Positions 49,753 to 59,504 of a stretch of DNA of 64,000 bases are shown in pieces (position 1 is the stretch's first letter; the number at the start of each line of letters is the position of its first letter). Origin of the DNA: an uncultured Caulobacterales bacterium (GTDB lineage: Bacteria > Pseudomonadota > Alphaproteobacteria > Caulobacterales > Caulobacteraceae); NCBI GenBank assembly GCA_903837135.1, contig CAILTK010000072.1, positions 1 to 64,000 of the forward strand. The letters are read 5' to 3'. The position numbers were made by a program, and so were the translations under genes. The notes beneath the pieces are model-generated. The model had not been told where the DNA came from. It saw only the letters and a program-made list of their open reading frames with translations, and searched no databases.

Positions 49753-50214
49753 ATGAAACGCCTCCTGATCGCGACCGCCGCCATGGCGCTCATCGGCGCC
49801 GGCTCGGCCATGGCCCAGGTCACGCCTCCGGCGACGCCCTCCATGCCGGCGACCACCTCAGCGACTCCGCCGGCCGACTCGGCGACGCCCCAGCTTGCAT
49901 CGCCCTCGACGCCGACCGCGGCGGCGAGCCAGCCCGCCACCACGCCCGACCCTGTCGCCAGCCAGGCTGCGACGCCCAGCCCGTCACCCGCTCCGGCCAC
50001 GGAGACCGCGAGCGCCGCCGCAACGCCCCAGAGCGCGTCGGCTCAGGGTGCGTCGGCTCAGGGCGCGACCGCTACGGGCCCGGTCGTCGGCGATCTGGCC
50101 CAGGCCAATCCGCCGCCGGCCCAATACAAGCCCTGCACCAGCAGGAAGCAGGATCGCTGCATCGTGATGGCGCAGGCCAAACACCCCGCGGCCTCGAGCC
50201 GCAGCGGCGCCTAG
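49753..50214 (+). CDS. Small secreted Ala/Pro/Thr/Ser-rich protein
   Basis: A 153-residue protein of unknown function. Residues 1-22 are a signal peptide ending A-M-A-Q. The mature part to about 118 is low-complexity (Ala, Pro, Thr, Ser) with a short repeat Q-G-A-S-A-Q-G-A. A basic C-terminal part contains two cysteines (K-P-C-T-S and D-R-C-I) that could form a disulfide. It resembles proline-rich periplasmic or wall-associated spacers. The start ATG 49753 is preceded by GGAGAG. I see no family. It follows pbpC after 88 bases, but a joint operon is not shown. Confidence 0.6.
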   Translation: MKRLLIATAAMALIGAGSAMAQVTPPATPSMPATTSATPPADSATPQLASPSTPTAAASQPATTPDPVASQAATPSPSPAPATETASAAATPQSASAQGASAQGATATGPVVGDLAQANPPPAQYKPCTSRKQDRCIVMAQAKHPAASSRSGA

Positions 50215-50223
50215 ACCGAAGGG

Positions 50224-51081
50224 CTAAAGGAGCGGCTGGCCCATCAGCCGCTCCAGCACCCTGACCGGCGCCCGCGCCGGCTCGGTCATGGCGTCGGGCG
50301 GCAGGTAGAAGGTCTGCTCGAAGGCGTGCTGGCCCGACAGGGCGGCGTGCAGAACGCTATCCGTATAGACCATCCAGGTCGCGCCGGGCGGGAACGCCAG
50401 GCGGGATTTCGGCTCGCCCGCCTGCCAGGCGTCGTCGAGCTTTCCCTTGTCGTGCAGCTGCAGCATCACCGAGTCGTAAGCGGTGCGCCGGCCTTTTGTC
50501 AGACCAACCGCCTCACGCCAGGCGCCGCCGGGGCGCGGGGTCACCTGCCCGACCCAACGCTTCGCGTAGGCTTCGAAGTCGTCGTTCCCCACCGCCCACA
50601 CCCGCTCCAGGCCGGTCGGATGGACGTTGGTGAACACGCGCAGGATCCGTCGTCCCTGGTTGGGGTTGGAGGGGAAGGCGTCGATGTGCAGCCGCCGGTC
50701 GTCCTTTCGCTTGGACATCACCCGCGTGTCCACCGGTCCCGGTCGGAACGAGGTGCGGCGAAGCTGAAGATGTGGTCCGTAGGTGGGAGCGACCCTCGCC
50801 AGCACCGTCTGAGCGAAGTCCGAATAGCGCGCGATCATGGCGCGCATCCGCTCCAGCGGGTCGCCCTCGAGCTTGGTCCCGCCGACCTTTCCCGACGCCG
50901 GGTCGTAGCTGACGTTCTTGGACTCGCCCGAAAACACCTCGGTGGACAGGAACGCCTCCTCGCCCGGTTCGAGCGCGAACGGCAGGTGGGGGAACATCAC
51001 CAGACCGTCATGCTCGAGCGCGCCCACCGCCTCGCCGAGGCGGGGATCGTCGAGGCCGTCGAGGGTGAGGACGTCGGCCAT
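50224..51081 (-). CDS. kdoO: Kdo 3-hydroxylase-like Fe(II)/2-oxoglutarate dioxygenase
   Basis: Predicted to hydroxylate the 3-position of Kdo in lipid A-core, giving the Ko sugar, as in Burkholderia and Yersinia. The 285-residue product shows an H132-x-D134 motif (R-L-H-I-D-A-F-P-S-N-P) and a downstream H245 (V-L-H-A-A-L-S-G), which with an Arg near the end of the barrel would complete the iron/2OG site. Other family marks are F-P-H-L-P-F and S-Y-D-P. It follows an M28 peptidase gene on the same strand by two bases. The assignment rests on overall pattern memory, so the symbol is tentative. Confidence 0.72.
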   Translation of the reverse strand: MADVLTLDGLDDPRLGEAVGALEHDGLVMFPHLPFALEPGEEAFLSTEVFSGESKNVSYDPASGKVGGTKLEGDPLERMRAMIARYSDFAQTVLARVAPTYGPHLQLRRTSFRPGPVDTRVMSKRKDDRRLHIDAFPSNPNQGRRILRVFTNVHPTGLERVWAVGNDDFEAYAKRWVGQVTPRPGGAWREAVGLTKGRRTAYDSVMLQLHDKGKLDDAWQAGEPKSRLAFPPGATWMVYTDSVLHAALSGQHAFEQTFYLPPDAMTEPARAPVRVLERLMGQPLL

Positions 51082-51083
51082 GG

Positions 51084-52760
51084 CTACTGTCGCGCCGCCG
51101 TGGTCATGTCGCGCGCCGCCTTGAACTCCGATCCCGGCTTCCAGGTCGGCCAGTCTCGCGAATTGGCGAGGTCTCGGCCGAGGTCGTAGTAGAGGGTCAG
51201 GTCCTGCACCGCGCCCTCGAGATTCCAGTCGGCGCGCCATTCATCCGCCGGCTGATGATAGCGGTATTTGACGTAGTCCTGGTGCGCCGCTTCGCCGGCC
51301 GCGAAGCCGCCTTTGACCAGATCCTCGCCGGCTTCCATGGTCAGCGCCGGCACGCCGACCTTGGCCAGAGAGAAATGGTCGGCGCGGAAGAAATGGCCTT
51401 CCTCCTGGTGCGGGTCGGGCTTGAAGTCTCGACCCTGCTTCCTGGCGTAAACGCCCATCAGGTCGTCGAGGGTGGAATTGCCGACCCCGTGGCTCGACAG
51501 GTCGTGCGAGGGGCCGTCGAGCTGCAGGCCGTCGAGATTCAACAGGGCCACGGTCTTGGCCAGGGGAACCACCGGGTGGGTCCCATAGTACTCCGATCCC
51601 AGGAGGCCCTTTTCCTCGGCGGTGAAGCCGATGAAGTAGACGCTGCGCTCGGTCCTCGGGGCGTGCGCGAAGGCGCGGGCCAGTTCGAGCAGGCCGGCGA
51701 CGCCGGAGGCGTTATCGAGCGCCCCGTTATAGATCCGGTCCCCCTTGGCGTCGGGCGCGCCGACGCCGAGGTGGTCCCAGTGCGCGCCATACAGAACCGC
51801 CTCGCCGGGATGGGTGCTCCCCACCAGCTTGCCGATCACGTTGTGGCTGGTGATCACTGTGGTCTTCACCGCATAGTCGGCCGAGAAGGTCTCGCCCTTC
51901 AACTCCACGGGCTTGAACCCTTCGGTCTGAGCCGTCTTCTTCTCCGCTTCGAAATCGAGCCCCGCGGCCTTGAACAGCTCCACCGCCACGTCGCGCTGGA
52001 TCCAGCCCTCGACCTTGGGGTGGATTTCGCCGGGCTTCGGCCGGACGATGTCGAACTGGGCGTTGCCGTTGGAGTTCTTCACCGTGTTCCAGCCGTAGGC
52101 GGCCGGCGCGGTCTCGTGGACGATCAGCAGGCCCAGGGCGCCGCGCCTGGCGGCCTCGGCGTACTTGTAGGTCCAGCGGCCATAGTAGGTCATCGCCTTG
52201 CCGTCGAACCGGCCGTAAAGCGGATCCTTGGGGTCCATCTCGAAGTCGGGATCATTGATCAGGACCACGGCGATCTTGCCCTTCAGGTCATAGCCCTTGA
52301 AGTCGTCCCAGTGGCGCTCGGGCGCATGGACGCCGAAGCCGATAAACACCAGCGGCGCGTCCTTGACCGTCACGTGCGTGGCGGGCACCTGGGTGTGGAC
52401 CACGATATCCTTGAGCTCCTCGAGCGGCCGCGGCTTGCCGTTCAGGGTGAAGCCGACCTTGATCTCGCCCGGCGTTTCGAACCGGCGCAGCGGCACGGCC
52501 TGGGTCCAGCCGCCCCCAGGCGCTTTCGGGTCCCCGGCCGGCTTCAGCCCGATCGCCTTGTACTGGTCGATCAGGTAGGCGACCGTCCTGGTCTCGCCGG
52601 GCGTGGCCGGGCCCCGCCCCTCGAAGGCGTCGGACGCCAGCACCTTGATGTGCTGGGAGATCCTCGCGCCGTCGATGCCGGGCGGCTCCGCCGCGTGGGC
52701 CGCGAACGCCCCCGAAACCAACAGGGCCGCGCCCAGGCCTATCGCCGATATCGTCCGCAT
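51084..52760 (-). CDS. M28 family zinc aminopeptidase, secreted
   Basis: Two-zinc peptidase of 558 residues. A signal peptide ends near residue 24 (A-H-A-A). A PA insert domain (about 130-280) contains [10 protein letters not shown]. The zinc-binding residues appear in [28 protein letters not shown] and [11 protein letters not shown] 52760 lies after GAGGAG at about 9 bases. It would digest peptides in the periplasm. The short gap to the Kdo-hydroxylase gene suggests cotranscription, but the two share no obvious function. Confidence 0.9.
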   Translation of the reverse strand: MRTISAIGLGAALLVSGAFAAHAAEPPGIDGARISQHIKVLASDAFEGRGPATPGETRTVAYLIDQYKAIGLKPAGDPKAPGGGWTQAVPLRRFETPGEIKVGFTLNGKPRPLEELKDIVVHTQVPATHVTVKDAPLVFIGFGVHAPERHWDDFKGYDLKGKIAVVLINDPDFEMDPKDPLYGRFDGKAMTYYGRWTYKYAEAARRGALGLLIVHETAPAAYGWNTVKNSNGNAQFDIVRPKPGEIHPKVEGWIQRDVAVELFKAAGLDFEAEKKTAQTEGFKPVELKGETFSADYAVKTTVITSHNVIGKLVGSTHPGEAVLYGAHWDHLGVGAPDAKGDRIYNGALDNASGVAGLLELARAFAHAPRTERSVYFIGFTAEEKGLLGSEYYGTHPVVPLAKTVALLNLDGLQLDGPSHDLSSHGVGNSTLDDLMGVYARKQGRDFKPDPHQEEGHFFRADHFSLAKVGVPALTMEAGEDLVKGGFAAGEAAHQDYVKYRYHQPADEWRADWNLEGAVQDLTLYYDLGRDLANSRDWPTWKPGSEFKAARDMTTAARQ

Positions 52761-52878
52761 CCACGTCTCCTCGAAGCGGCGGGACCATAGTCGGGCGGGC
52801 CCGCGCCGTGAAGGCCGGCTGCGACCGCTCGCCCAAGCATCCCCTGGAGCACCGCGCCGCGACGCGCTATCGGAGCGC

Positions 52879-53523
52879 ATGCCGCGCGCCGCCGACCCCT
52901 GCCGTCTCTATCTGATCACCCCGCCCCGCATCGACGTCCCCGACGGGTTCGCCGCAATCCTGGCCGAAGCCCTGGCGGGCGGCGACGTGGCGGCCCTGCA
53001 GGTGCGGCTGAAGGACGTTTCCGATGATCATATCGGCGCGGTGGTTCGCGCGCTCCAGCCTCTTTGTGAGGCCAGCGACGTCGCGCTGATCCTCAACGAC
53101 CGGCCGGACCTCGCCGCGCGGCTGGGCTGCGACGGCGTCCACATCGGCCAGACCGACGCCCCCTACGCCGAGGCGCGCCGGGCGATGGGCAAGGACCGTA
53201 TCGTCGGCGTCACCTGTCACGACAGCCGCCACCTGGCCATGGAGGCGGCCGAAGCCGGCGCCGACTATGTCGCCTTCGGGGCCTTCTTCCCGACTTCGAC
53301 CAAGGATGCGTCGACCCACGCCGAACCCGAGCTCCTGGAGATCTGGCAGGAGGTCATGCAGACCCCCTGCGTCGCCATCGGCGGGATCACCGTCGACAAC
53401 TGCGGGCCGCTGATCGAAGCGGGCGCCGACTTTCTGGCGGTGAGCGCGGGCGTGTGGGCCTATCCCCAGGGACCGCGCGCGGCGGTGGCGGCCTTCGCGG
53501 CGAGACTGGCGTCTCCCCTTTAG
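52879..53523 (+). CDS. thiE: Thiamine-phosphate synthase
   Basis: Joins the pyrimidine and thiazole halves of thiamine. The 214-residue TIM barrel shows [24 protein letters not shown], and the phosphate loop with A-I-G-G-I-T near residue 172. R-L-K-D at strand 2 in place of R-E-K is a common variant. ATG 52879 has GGAG ahead. No TPP riboswitch or other thi gene is seen next to it. The gene is divergent from the M28 gene and ends at a palindromic element. Confidence 0.85.
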   Translation: MPRAADPCRLYLITPPRIDVPDGFAAILAEALAGGDVAALQVRLKDVSDDHIGAVVRALQPLCEASDVALILNDRPDLAARLGCDGVHIGQTDAPYAEARRAMGKDRIVGVTCHDSRHLAMEAAEAGADYVAFGAFFPTSTKDASTHAEPELLEIWQEVMQTPCVAIGGITVDNCGPLIEAGADFLAVSAGVWAYPQGPRAAVAAFAARLASPL

Positions 53524-53666
53524 TCATCCTCGGGCGGACACCCGCCCTGGCGGGCGGGAGACCCGAGGACCCAGCAGCGCGCCACTGGGAAGCGACTATG
53601 GGCGGCCGCGTCGACCGCAGGTCGGCTGGGTCCTCGGGTCTTCGCTCCGCTACGCCCGAGGATGAC
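53523..53666. repeat. Palindromic element, family E
   Basis: GTCATCCTCGGGC (53523-53535) and GCCCGAGGATGAC (53654-53666) are exact inverse copies. Inside them GACCCGAGGACCCAGC and GCTGGGTCCTCGGGTC form a second nested pair. GGTCATCCTCGGG...CGAGGACCCA repeats of this style are common in alphaproteobacterial genomes. It fills the gap between the convergent thiE and amidohydrolase genes. Confidence 0.85.
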
Positions 53667-53698
53667 CACATAATTTGGGCGACCTCAAATTGAGCGCC

Positions 53699-55450
53699 CT
53701 ACCGCTTCTCGTACACCACCTCGCCGCGGAACAGGGTCATCTCGCAGACCATGTCCTTCACCGCCGCCGGGGCGACGGCGTAGGGGTTGCGGTCCCAGAC
53801 GGCGATATCGGCCGACCGGCCGGGCTGCAGCGATCCGGTCCGGTCGCCGGCGCCGATCTGCGGCGCGGCCCAGGCGGTGTAGGATCGCAGAGCCGCGTGG
53901 GCGTCCACCGCCTCCGCCACGCCGAACGGCGTCCTGCCCCAGGTCCCTTTCAGGGTCTCGCGGGCCATCGACGCCCACAGGCCGTAGCGCGCCGCGATCG
54001 GCGTGACCGGCGCGTCAGACCCGCCGGCCCAATGGACGCCGCGCGTCAGATAGGTGTGGAACGGATCGAGCCTGAGGCTTCGCTCTGGACCGAGCTTGCC
54101 GGCGTAGATGTCGCCGAGCCACCAGGTGAACTCGGCCTGGCTTTCGGGCACGCCCGAGCCATAACGCGCCTGCAGTTCGGCCATCACCGCGATCGCATGG
54201 TCGGTCGGGGTGTTGGCGTGGATGATGCTGAGCATGGGCGCCGGACCGGGATGACCTTTCAGCGCCTCGGCGTAGCTGTCGACCACCCAGTCGATGGCGC
54301 GGTCCCCGATGGCGTGGGTGCCGACGCCGACGCCGGCGTCCACAAACAGCTTGACCTGGGCACGATAGATGGCCGGGTCGAGCTGGGGGTAGCCGTGGTT
54401 GCCGATGGCGACTTCGGTGCGGTCGTGATCCCAGTCCTGATACATCCAGGCGGTGGGCGCCGCGCCGCTGCCGTCCATGAAGATCTTGGCCCCGCACACG
54501 CGGAGGGCGGCGTCGTTCGGCAATCGGCCGACGTCGCTCTGGGCGGCGCCGATCACCGCCAGCACCTGGTGCGCGGCGGCGAGGGTCGGCGGGGTGGTGA
54601 ACAGCACGCAGGTGTTGGCGCCGAGCCGCCCCTCCGCCGCCAGGCTGCGATAGGCGGCCCAGTCGTCCGCCGAGATCGACGGATCCTTGAAGCCGGTCAT
54701 GCCCTCGGCGCGCAGCCGCGCGATCATGTGGGTGATCGCCTGCCGCCTCTGATCCAGGCTCGGCGGCGGGATCAGCGACTCCACCGCGTCGGCGGCCCGC
54801 TCCTTCAGCACCCCGGCCGGGCGGCCAGTCGCGTCGCGCTCGATCGTGCCGGCCGGCGGATCCTTTGTCGCGGCGTCCACATGGCCGAGCCTGAGCGCGA
54901 TGGAATTGCCCACGCCGTAGTGGCCGGTGGTGTTCTCGAGCCAGACCGGGTTGTCCGGCGCGACCCGGTCGAGGTCGGCGGCGGTCGGATAGCGATGTTC
55001 GAGGAGCTTGCCCTCGTCCCAGCCGGCGCCGACGATCCATTCGCCGGGCTTGGCCTTGGCCACCCGCGCCGCCACCGCGTCGGTGATGGCCGAGATCCGG
55101 TCGGCGCCGCTGAGGTCGATCCGGAAGAGGTCGATCATCCCGGTCTGCAGCAGGTGGGCGTGGGTGTCGATCAGCCCCGGCGTGGCCGTGCGGCCGTGCA
55201 GGTCGACGACCCTGGTCCCCGGCCCGATCAGGCGGGCGACGGCGCGGTCCGAACCGACCTCCACGATACGTCCCGCGCGGATGGCCAGGGCCTCGGCGAC
55301 GCTGTCCTTGGCGTCGACGGTGATGACCACGCCATGCAGGAGCACCGCATCGGCCGGCGCGGGCGCCGCCTTCGCCGCCAGCGGCGCGGCGAGACCGATC
55401 AGGCCCGCGGCCACCCACGCCACAGCCATCCCACGCCACCGACGAGCCAT
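53699..55450 (-). CDS. Amidohydrolase family protein (YtcJ-like), secreted
   Basis: Metal-dependent hydrolase of 583 residues with an N-terminal signal peptide (about 1-28). The first metal motif is T-H-A-H (near residue 97) after P-G-L-I-D. Later elements are the K near 315 in C-G-A-K-I-F-M-D-G, the H near 377 in T-H-A-I-G-D and the terminal G-G-S-D-A-P-V acid. YtcJ-type enzymes act on N-substituted formamides or amides, but the substrate of this one cannot be told. ATG 55450 is behind GGGGGA. Adjacent and divergent is miaB. Confidence 0.87.
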   Translation of the reverse strand: MARRWRGMAVAWVAAGLIGLAAPLAAKAAPAPADAVLLHGVVITVDAKDSVAEALAIRAGRIVEVGSDRAVARLIGPGTRVVDLHGRTATPGLIDTHAHLLQTGMIDLFRIDLSGADRISAITDAVAARVAKAKPGEWIVGAGWDEGKLLEHRYPTAADLDRVAPDNPVWLENTTGHYGVGNSIALRLGHVDAATKDPPAGTIERDATGRPAGVLKERAADAVESLIPPPSLDQRRQAITHMIARLRAEGMTGFKDPSISADDWAAYRSLAAEGRLGANTCVLFTTPPTLAAAHQVLAVIGAAQSDVGRLPNDAALRVCGAKIFMDGSGAAPTAWMYQDWDHDRTEVAIGNHGYPQLDPAIYRAQVKLFVDAGVGVGTHAIGDRAIDWVVDSYAEALKGHPGPAPMLSIIHANTPTDHAIAVMAELQARYGSGVPESQAEFTWWLGDIYAGKLGPERSLRLDPFHTYLTRGVHWAGGSDAPVTPIAARYGLWASMARETLKGTWGRTPFGVAEAVDAHAALRSYTAWAAPQIGAGDRTGSLQPGRSADIAVWDRNPYAVAPAAVKDMVCEMTLFRGEVVYEKR

Positions 55451-55581
55451 CGATATCCCCCTAAATCCCCGCCCATCGAAACTGGCGCCTTTCGCCGCGA
55501 AACGCCACGGCCCGGCGTTCAAACCGCTCGCCACGCGGCCATAACCTTGCCCCGGCGCCCCTCACACCCCATAACCCCGCG

Positions 55582-56967
55582 ATGACCGCAGCCCCTGAGC
55601 CGCAGGCGGGGAGCGCGCCGGAAAAGCGCCTCTTCATCAAGACCTACGGCTGCCAGATGAATGTCTACGATTCCGAGCGCATGGCCGACGTCCTGCGCCC
55701 GCTGGGGTATGGCGTGGTCGACAGCCCCGAGGGGGCGGACCTGGTGGTGCTCAACACCTGCCACATCCGCGAAAAGGCGGCCGAGAAGGTCTATTCCGAG
55801 ATCGGACGCTTGAAGGAGCTGCGCGCCGAGGATCCGGCGTCGGCGGGCATGACCATCGCCGTGGCCGGCTGCGTCGCCCAGGCCGAGGGTCAGGAGCTGA
55901 TGAACCGGGCTCCGGCGGTGGATTTCGTCATTGGCCCGCAGGCGTTCCACAAGCTGCCCGAGCTCGTGGCGCGGAACAGCCGCGTGCGGGGCGAACGCCT
56001 CTCGGCCGAGTTCGCGGCGGAGGAAAAGTTCGACGCCCTGGCCGGGCCGGCCGCGGCGCGCAAGGTCGCGGGCCCCGCCGCCTTTCTCACCGTGCAGGAG
56101 GGGTGCGACAAGTTCTGTACCTTCTGCGTGGTGCCCTATACGCGCGGCGCGGAGTTTTCGCGTCCCGCCGAGGCCATTCTGGCCGAGGCGCGCGCCCTGG
56201 CCGAGCAGGGCGTGCGCGAGGTCACCCTGCTCGGCCAGAACGTCAACGCCTACGACGGCGCGCCAGGCGGCCTCGCCGCTCTTGTGCGGGCCCTGGCGGC
56301 GGTCCCGGGCCTGGACCGGATCCGCTACACCACCTCTCACCCGCGCGACATGGACGCCGCCCTGATCGCCGCCCACGGCGAGATCGAGGCCTTGATGCCC
56401 TATCTGCACCTGCCGGTGCAGTCCGGCTCGGACCGGGTGCTGAAGGCGATGAACAGGGCGCACACGGCCGAGCGCTATCTGCGCCTTGTCGAGCGGATTC
56501 GCGGCGCCCGCCCCGACATCGCCCTGTCCGGCGACTTCATCGTCGGCTTCCCCGGCGAAACCGACGCGGACTTCGACGCGACGCTCGAACTGGTGCGGCA
56601 GGTCCGCTACGCCTCGGCCTTCTCGTTCAAATACTCCCGCCGCCCCGGCACACCGGCGGCCGTCATGGCCGATCAGGTCGAGGAGACGGTGAAGGCCGAG
56701 CGGCTGGCGCGACTGCAGGCGCTGCTCGAAGAACAGCGGCAGAGCTTCAACGCCGCCGTGGTCGGCCGCACGCTTCCGGTGCTGTTCGAGCGCAAGGGGC
56801 GCTACGCCGGACAGGTCGTCGGCCGCACGCCCTATCTGCAGGGGATTTTCACCGAAGGCCCAGACACCCTGATCGGCCAGATCGCCGCCGTCGAGATCAC
56901 CGCCACGGGGCCGAACAGCCTGTCCGGGCGTCTGGCCGCCGCCGACGCCGCGCTGGAGCCCGCTTGA
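55582..56967 (+). CDS. miaB: tRNA-2-methylthio-N6-isopentenyladenosine synthase
   Basis: Radical-SAM methylthiotransferase that modifies A37 of tRNAs. The 461-residue product has three N-terminal cluster cysteines, C24, C60 and C97, and the radical-SAM set C175, C179 and C182 (C-D-K-F-C-T-F-C). The C-terminal TRAM domain covers about 385-450. ATG 55582 is the only sensible start. It leads a five-gene unit (miaB, phoH, ybeY, corC-like, lnt) whose genes overlap by a few bases each. This order is shared by many Proteobacteria and joins tRNA/rRNA maturation to envelope genes. Confidence 0.97.
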   Translation: MTAAPEPQAGSAPEKRLFIKTYGCQMNVYDSERMADVLRPLGYGVVDSPEGADLVVLNTCHIREKAAEKVYSEIGRLKELRAEDPASAGMTIAVAGCVAQAEGQELMNRAPAVDFVIGPQAFHKLPELVARNSRVRGERLSAEFAAEEKFDALAGPAAARKVAGPAAFLTVQEGCDKFCTFCVVPYTRGAEFSRPAEAILAEARALAEQGVREVTLLGQNVNAYDGAPGGLAALVRALAAVPGLDRIRYTTSHPRDMDAALIAAHGEIEALMPYLHLPVQSGSDRVLKAMNRAHTAERYLRLVERIRGARPDIALSGDFIVGFPGETDADFDATLELVRQVRYASAFSFKYSRRPGTPAAVMADQVEETVKAERLARLQALLEEQRQSFNAAVVGRTLPVLFERKGRYAGQVVGRTPYLQGIFTEGPDTLIGQIAAVEITATGPNSLSGRLAAADAALEPA

Positions 56968-57944
56968 GCCGCGGCCCTGAACCGACTCCCCCCCGCGCCC
57001 AGAGCGAGGCCTTCGTCGCCTTGCCCGACGACGCCGTGCGGGCGATCGCCGGACCGCACGGCCGCCACGCCGCCCTGATCGAGAACGCCTTCGACGTCCA
57101 TGTGGAGACCCCCGGCGGCGGGGTGCAGTTGAAGGGGCCGCCGGGCCGGCGCGCGCCGGCGCACCGCGCCGTCGAGCTCATCGCGGCCCGCGTGGCCCTC
57201 GGCGCCGAGGTGGACGAGAGCGACGTGCGCGCCGCCATCGCCGCCGCCCGCGCCCCCGCCACCGGCGAGGCCCAGGCCGCGCCCCTGCCGCTCGGCCGGC
57301 GCGGCGTGGTCGCCCCCAAGACCGGCGCCCAGGGCCGCTATCTTGAGGCCCTGCGCACCCATCCCTTGGTGTTCGGCGTGGGGCCGGCCGGCACCGGCAA
57401 GACCTTCCTGGCGGTGGCCCACGGCGCCTCCATGCTGATGCGCGGCGAGGTCGACCGGCTGGTGGTGACCCGGCCGGCGGTCGAGGCCGGCGAGCGGCTG
57501 GGCTTCCTGCCGGGCGATCTCAACGAGAAGGTCGATCCGTATCTGGCGCCGATCTGGGAGGCGCTGAACGATCTGATGGGCGGCGAGCAGGTGCGCCGGC
57601 GCCGCGACCGGGGCGAGATCGAAGTGGCGCCGATCGCCTTCATGCGCGGCCGCACCCTGAGCCACGCCTTCGTCATCCTCGACGAGGCGCAGAACACCAC
57701 GCGGCTGCAGATGAAGATGGTGCTGACCCGGCTCGGCGAAGGCGCCCGCATGGCGGTGACCGGCGATCCGAGCCAGGTCGACCTCGTCAACCGCTCCGAC
57801 AGCGGCCTGTCGCACGCCGTCTCCATCCTCGATGGCGTCGAGGGCGTCGCGATCTCGCGCTTCACCGCCTCGGACGTGGTCCGCCACCCCTTGGTCGAGC
57901 GGATCGTCAAGGCCTACGACGCCGACGCGGCCGGACGGCCGTGA
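56964..57944 (+). CDS. PhoH-like ATPase
   Basis: Predicted RNA-associated P-loop ATPase, 326 residues. The Walker A G-P-A-G-T-G-K-T is near residue 136 and the Walker [10 protein letters not shown] near 240. The M-V-L-T-R-L-G-E-G and V-T-G-D-P-S-Q-V-D motifs of PhoH follow. TTG 56964 overlaps the miaB stop (TTGA) and has GGAG seven bases earlier, so I take it as the start. Its stop overlaps the GTG start of ybeY. PhoH and YbeY are often adjacent and thought to act together on ribosome quality control or RNA decay. Confidence 0.92.
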   Translation: MSRGPEPTPPRAQSEAFVALPDDAVRAIAGPHGRHAALIENAFDVHVETPGGGVQLKGPPGRRAPAHRAVELIAARVALGAEVDESDVRAAIAAARAPATGEAQAAPLPLGRRGVVAPKTGAQGRYLEALRTHPLVFGVGPAGTGKTFLAVAHGASMLMRGEVDRLVVTRPAVEAGERLGFLPGDLNEKVDPYLAPIWEALNDLMGGEQVRRRRDRGEIEVAPIAFMRGRTLSHAFVILDEAQNTTRLQMKMVLTRLGEGARMAVTGDPSQVDLVNRSDSGLSHAVSILDGVEGVAISRFTASDVVRHPLVERIVKAYDADAAGRP

Positions 57945-58546
57945 CCATAGAACTCGTGACCATAGAAATGGAGGTCGAGGACGACGCGTGGACCAACGCG
58001 CTGCCGGACTGCATCGCGATCGTGGAGCACGCGGCGGCGGAAGCTTTGTCCTCTCCCCCCTTGAGGGGGAGAGGGAAGGGAGAGGGGGGTGAAGGCGCGA
58101 CGCCGAAAGGCTTGTACCCCAGGGACGGCCGCCTGACTTCGGCCGCACCCCCTACCCCCTCCCCTCAAGGGGGAGGGGGTATCTCAATCCTCCTCACCGA
58201 CGACGCGTCGATCCGCGAGCTCAACGCCGACTTCCGCGGCAAGGACACGCCGACCAACGTGCTGTCCTTCCCCGCCGCCGCGAGCGCCCGGCCGCATCTG
58301 GGCGACATCGCCCTGGCCTACGGCGTCTGCGCGCGCGAGGCCGAGGCTCAGCAAAAGCCCCTTGCGCACCATCTGATGCATTTGACCGTGCACGGCGTGC
58401 TGCATCTGCTAGGCTACGATCACGAATCCGACGCCGAGGCTGAGGCGATGGAGGGGGTCGAGCGCGCGATCCTGTCCAAGCTCGGCGTTCCCGATCCTTA
58501 TGCGCCCCCCGGCGATGGGGTCACCGAGGCGAATGCCCAGCTCTGA
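57941..58546 (+). CDS. ybeY: Endoribonuclease YbeY carrying an in-frame palindromic-repeat insertion
   Basis: Metal-dependent RNase for 16S rRNA 3'-end maturation and 70S quality control. The H-G-x-L-H-L-x-G-Y-D-H motif is complete (H151, H155, H161). The protein is 201 residues rather than the usual 150-160. About 44 residues (S-S-P-P-L-R-G-R-G to P-S-P-Q-G-G-G-G, roughly 37-80) interrupt the fold just before the I-S-I-L-L-T-D-D strand and are a translated family A repeat. Three starts are possible: GTG 57941, which overlaps the phoH stop; GTG 57956; and ATG 57968. The first 12 bases are repeated at 57956. The corC-like gene overlaps its end by 14 bases. Confidence 0.93.
   Translation: MTIELVTIEMEVEDDAWTNALPDCIAIVEHAAAEALSSPPLRGRGKGEGGEGATPKGLYPRDGRLTSAAPPTPSPQGGGGISILLTDDASIRELNADFRGKDTPTNVLSFPAAASARPHLGDIALAYGVCAREAEAQQKPLAHHLMHLTVHGVLHLLGYDHESDAEAEAMEGVERAILSKLGVPDPYAPPGDGVTEANAQL
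58050..58177. repeat. Palindromic repeat element, family A, copy 3, in frame inside ybeY
   Basis: The left end CCTCTCCCCCCTTGAGGGGGAGAGGG is identical to that of the intergenic copy at 6334-6359. The right end CACCCCCTACCCCCTCCCCTCAAGGGGGAGG matches 6428-6466 with small changes. The copy is about 128 bases and keeps the reading frame of ybeY. Three sites share this element, two of them inside genes. Confidence 0.88.
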
Positions 58547-59504
58547 CGGCCGAAGTCCCGACACGCTCCCGCCCGCGATCCCCTCGCGGCGGCGAGGGCG
58601 GAGACGCTCGGTCGCGCGACGGCTGTTCAGCCTGTGGTTCGGCGAGCGGCCGCGCCACGCCAATGGTGGGATCGGCCACGACGGCGAACCGACCGAGGAT
58701 CCCGTCGCCGCCGAGATCGCCGATCAGGCCGAGGTCTTCGCCACCCTGCGCGTCTCCGACGTGGCCACGCCGCGCGCAGACATCCAGGCGCTGGAGGTCT
58801 CCACCCCCCTGTCCGAGGTCGTGCAGCGGTTCCTGGAGAACGAGCACTCGCGCATGCCGATCTATCGCGAGACCCTCGACGACCCCCTGGGCGTGGTTCA
58901 CATCAAGGATCTGTTCAAGTTCATCACCCCGACCGCCGCCGAGCCCGAACGGGCGCCGCGGGCCTCGTGGAAGGACCCGGTGCTGCACCGGCTGCGCCGC
59001 GACGTGCTGATCGTGCCGCCGTCCATGCGCGCCTCGGACCTGCTGGTGAAGATGCGCGCCCAGCGCATCCACATGGCCATGGTGATCGACGAGTACGGCG
59101 GCGTCGACGGCGTGGTGACGCTGGAGGATCTGGTCGAGGCGGTGGTCGGCGAGATCGACGACGAACACGACGAACACACCGCCGCCCTGGTCAGCCGTCC
59201 CGGCGGGGTGATCGAGGCCGACGCACGGGCCTCGCTCGAAGAGGTCGAGAAGCGGCTTGGCGCGGCCCTGGCGCCCGAGGATCTCGAGGAAGAGGTCGAT
59301 ACGGTGGCGGGCCTGGTGACCACCCTGGCCGGACGGGTGCCGCAGCGGGGCGAGGTGATCGTGAGCCCCGCCGGCTTCGAGTTCGAGGTGATGGAGGCCG
59401 ATCCGCGCCGCATCCGCCGCCTGCGCATCCGCCCGCCCCGTACGCCGGGCGCGCCGGGGGACGAGGCGGCCAAACCCCCGCTGACGGACGAAGACGCCGC
59501 GTGA
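58533..59504 (+). CDS. CorC/TlyC-family CBS-domain protein
   Basis: Cytosolic or membrane-associated protein of 323 residues with two CBS domains (about 70-200) and a C-terminal CorC_HlyC transporter-associated domain (about 215-290). Seen: R-M-P-I-Y-R-E-T in CBS 1, [14 protein letters not shown] in CBS 2 and D-T-V-A-G-L-V in the last domain. No DUF21 membrane part is present, as expected for CorC of the lnt neighbourhood. It is probably involved in Mg2+/Co2+ efflux. ATG 58533 overlaps the ybeY stop by 14 bases, and the lnt start overlaps its own stop (GTGA). Confidence 0.9.
   Translation: MPSSDGRSPDTLPPAIPSRRRGRRRSVARRLFSLWFGERPRHANGGIGHDGEPTEDPVAAEIADQAEVFATLRVSDVATPRADIQALEVSTPLSEVVQRFLENEHSRMPIYRETLDDPLGVVHIKDLFKFITPTAAEPERAPRASWKDPVLHRLRRDVLIVPPSMRASDLLVKMRAQRIHMAMVIDEYGGVDGVVTLEDLVEAVVGEIDDEHDEHTAALVSRPGGVIEADARASLEEVEKRLGAALAPEDLEEEVDTVAGLVTTLAGRVPQRGEVIVSPAGFEFEVMEADPRRIRRLRIRPPRTPGAPGDEAAKPPLTDEDAA

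Noticed and set aside
42574-50000. Very long minus-strand frames (about 814, 822 and 836 codons) opposite the A2M and pbpC genes
   Set aside because: They lie entirely antisense to well-supported genes and consist of Arg/Gly/His/Ala-rich text typical of complement frames.
52761-52878. TPP riboswitch before thiE
   Set aside because: The 118-base gap is also the divergent leader of the M28 gene and shows no CTGAGA/ACCTGA core expected of a thi-box.
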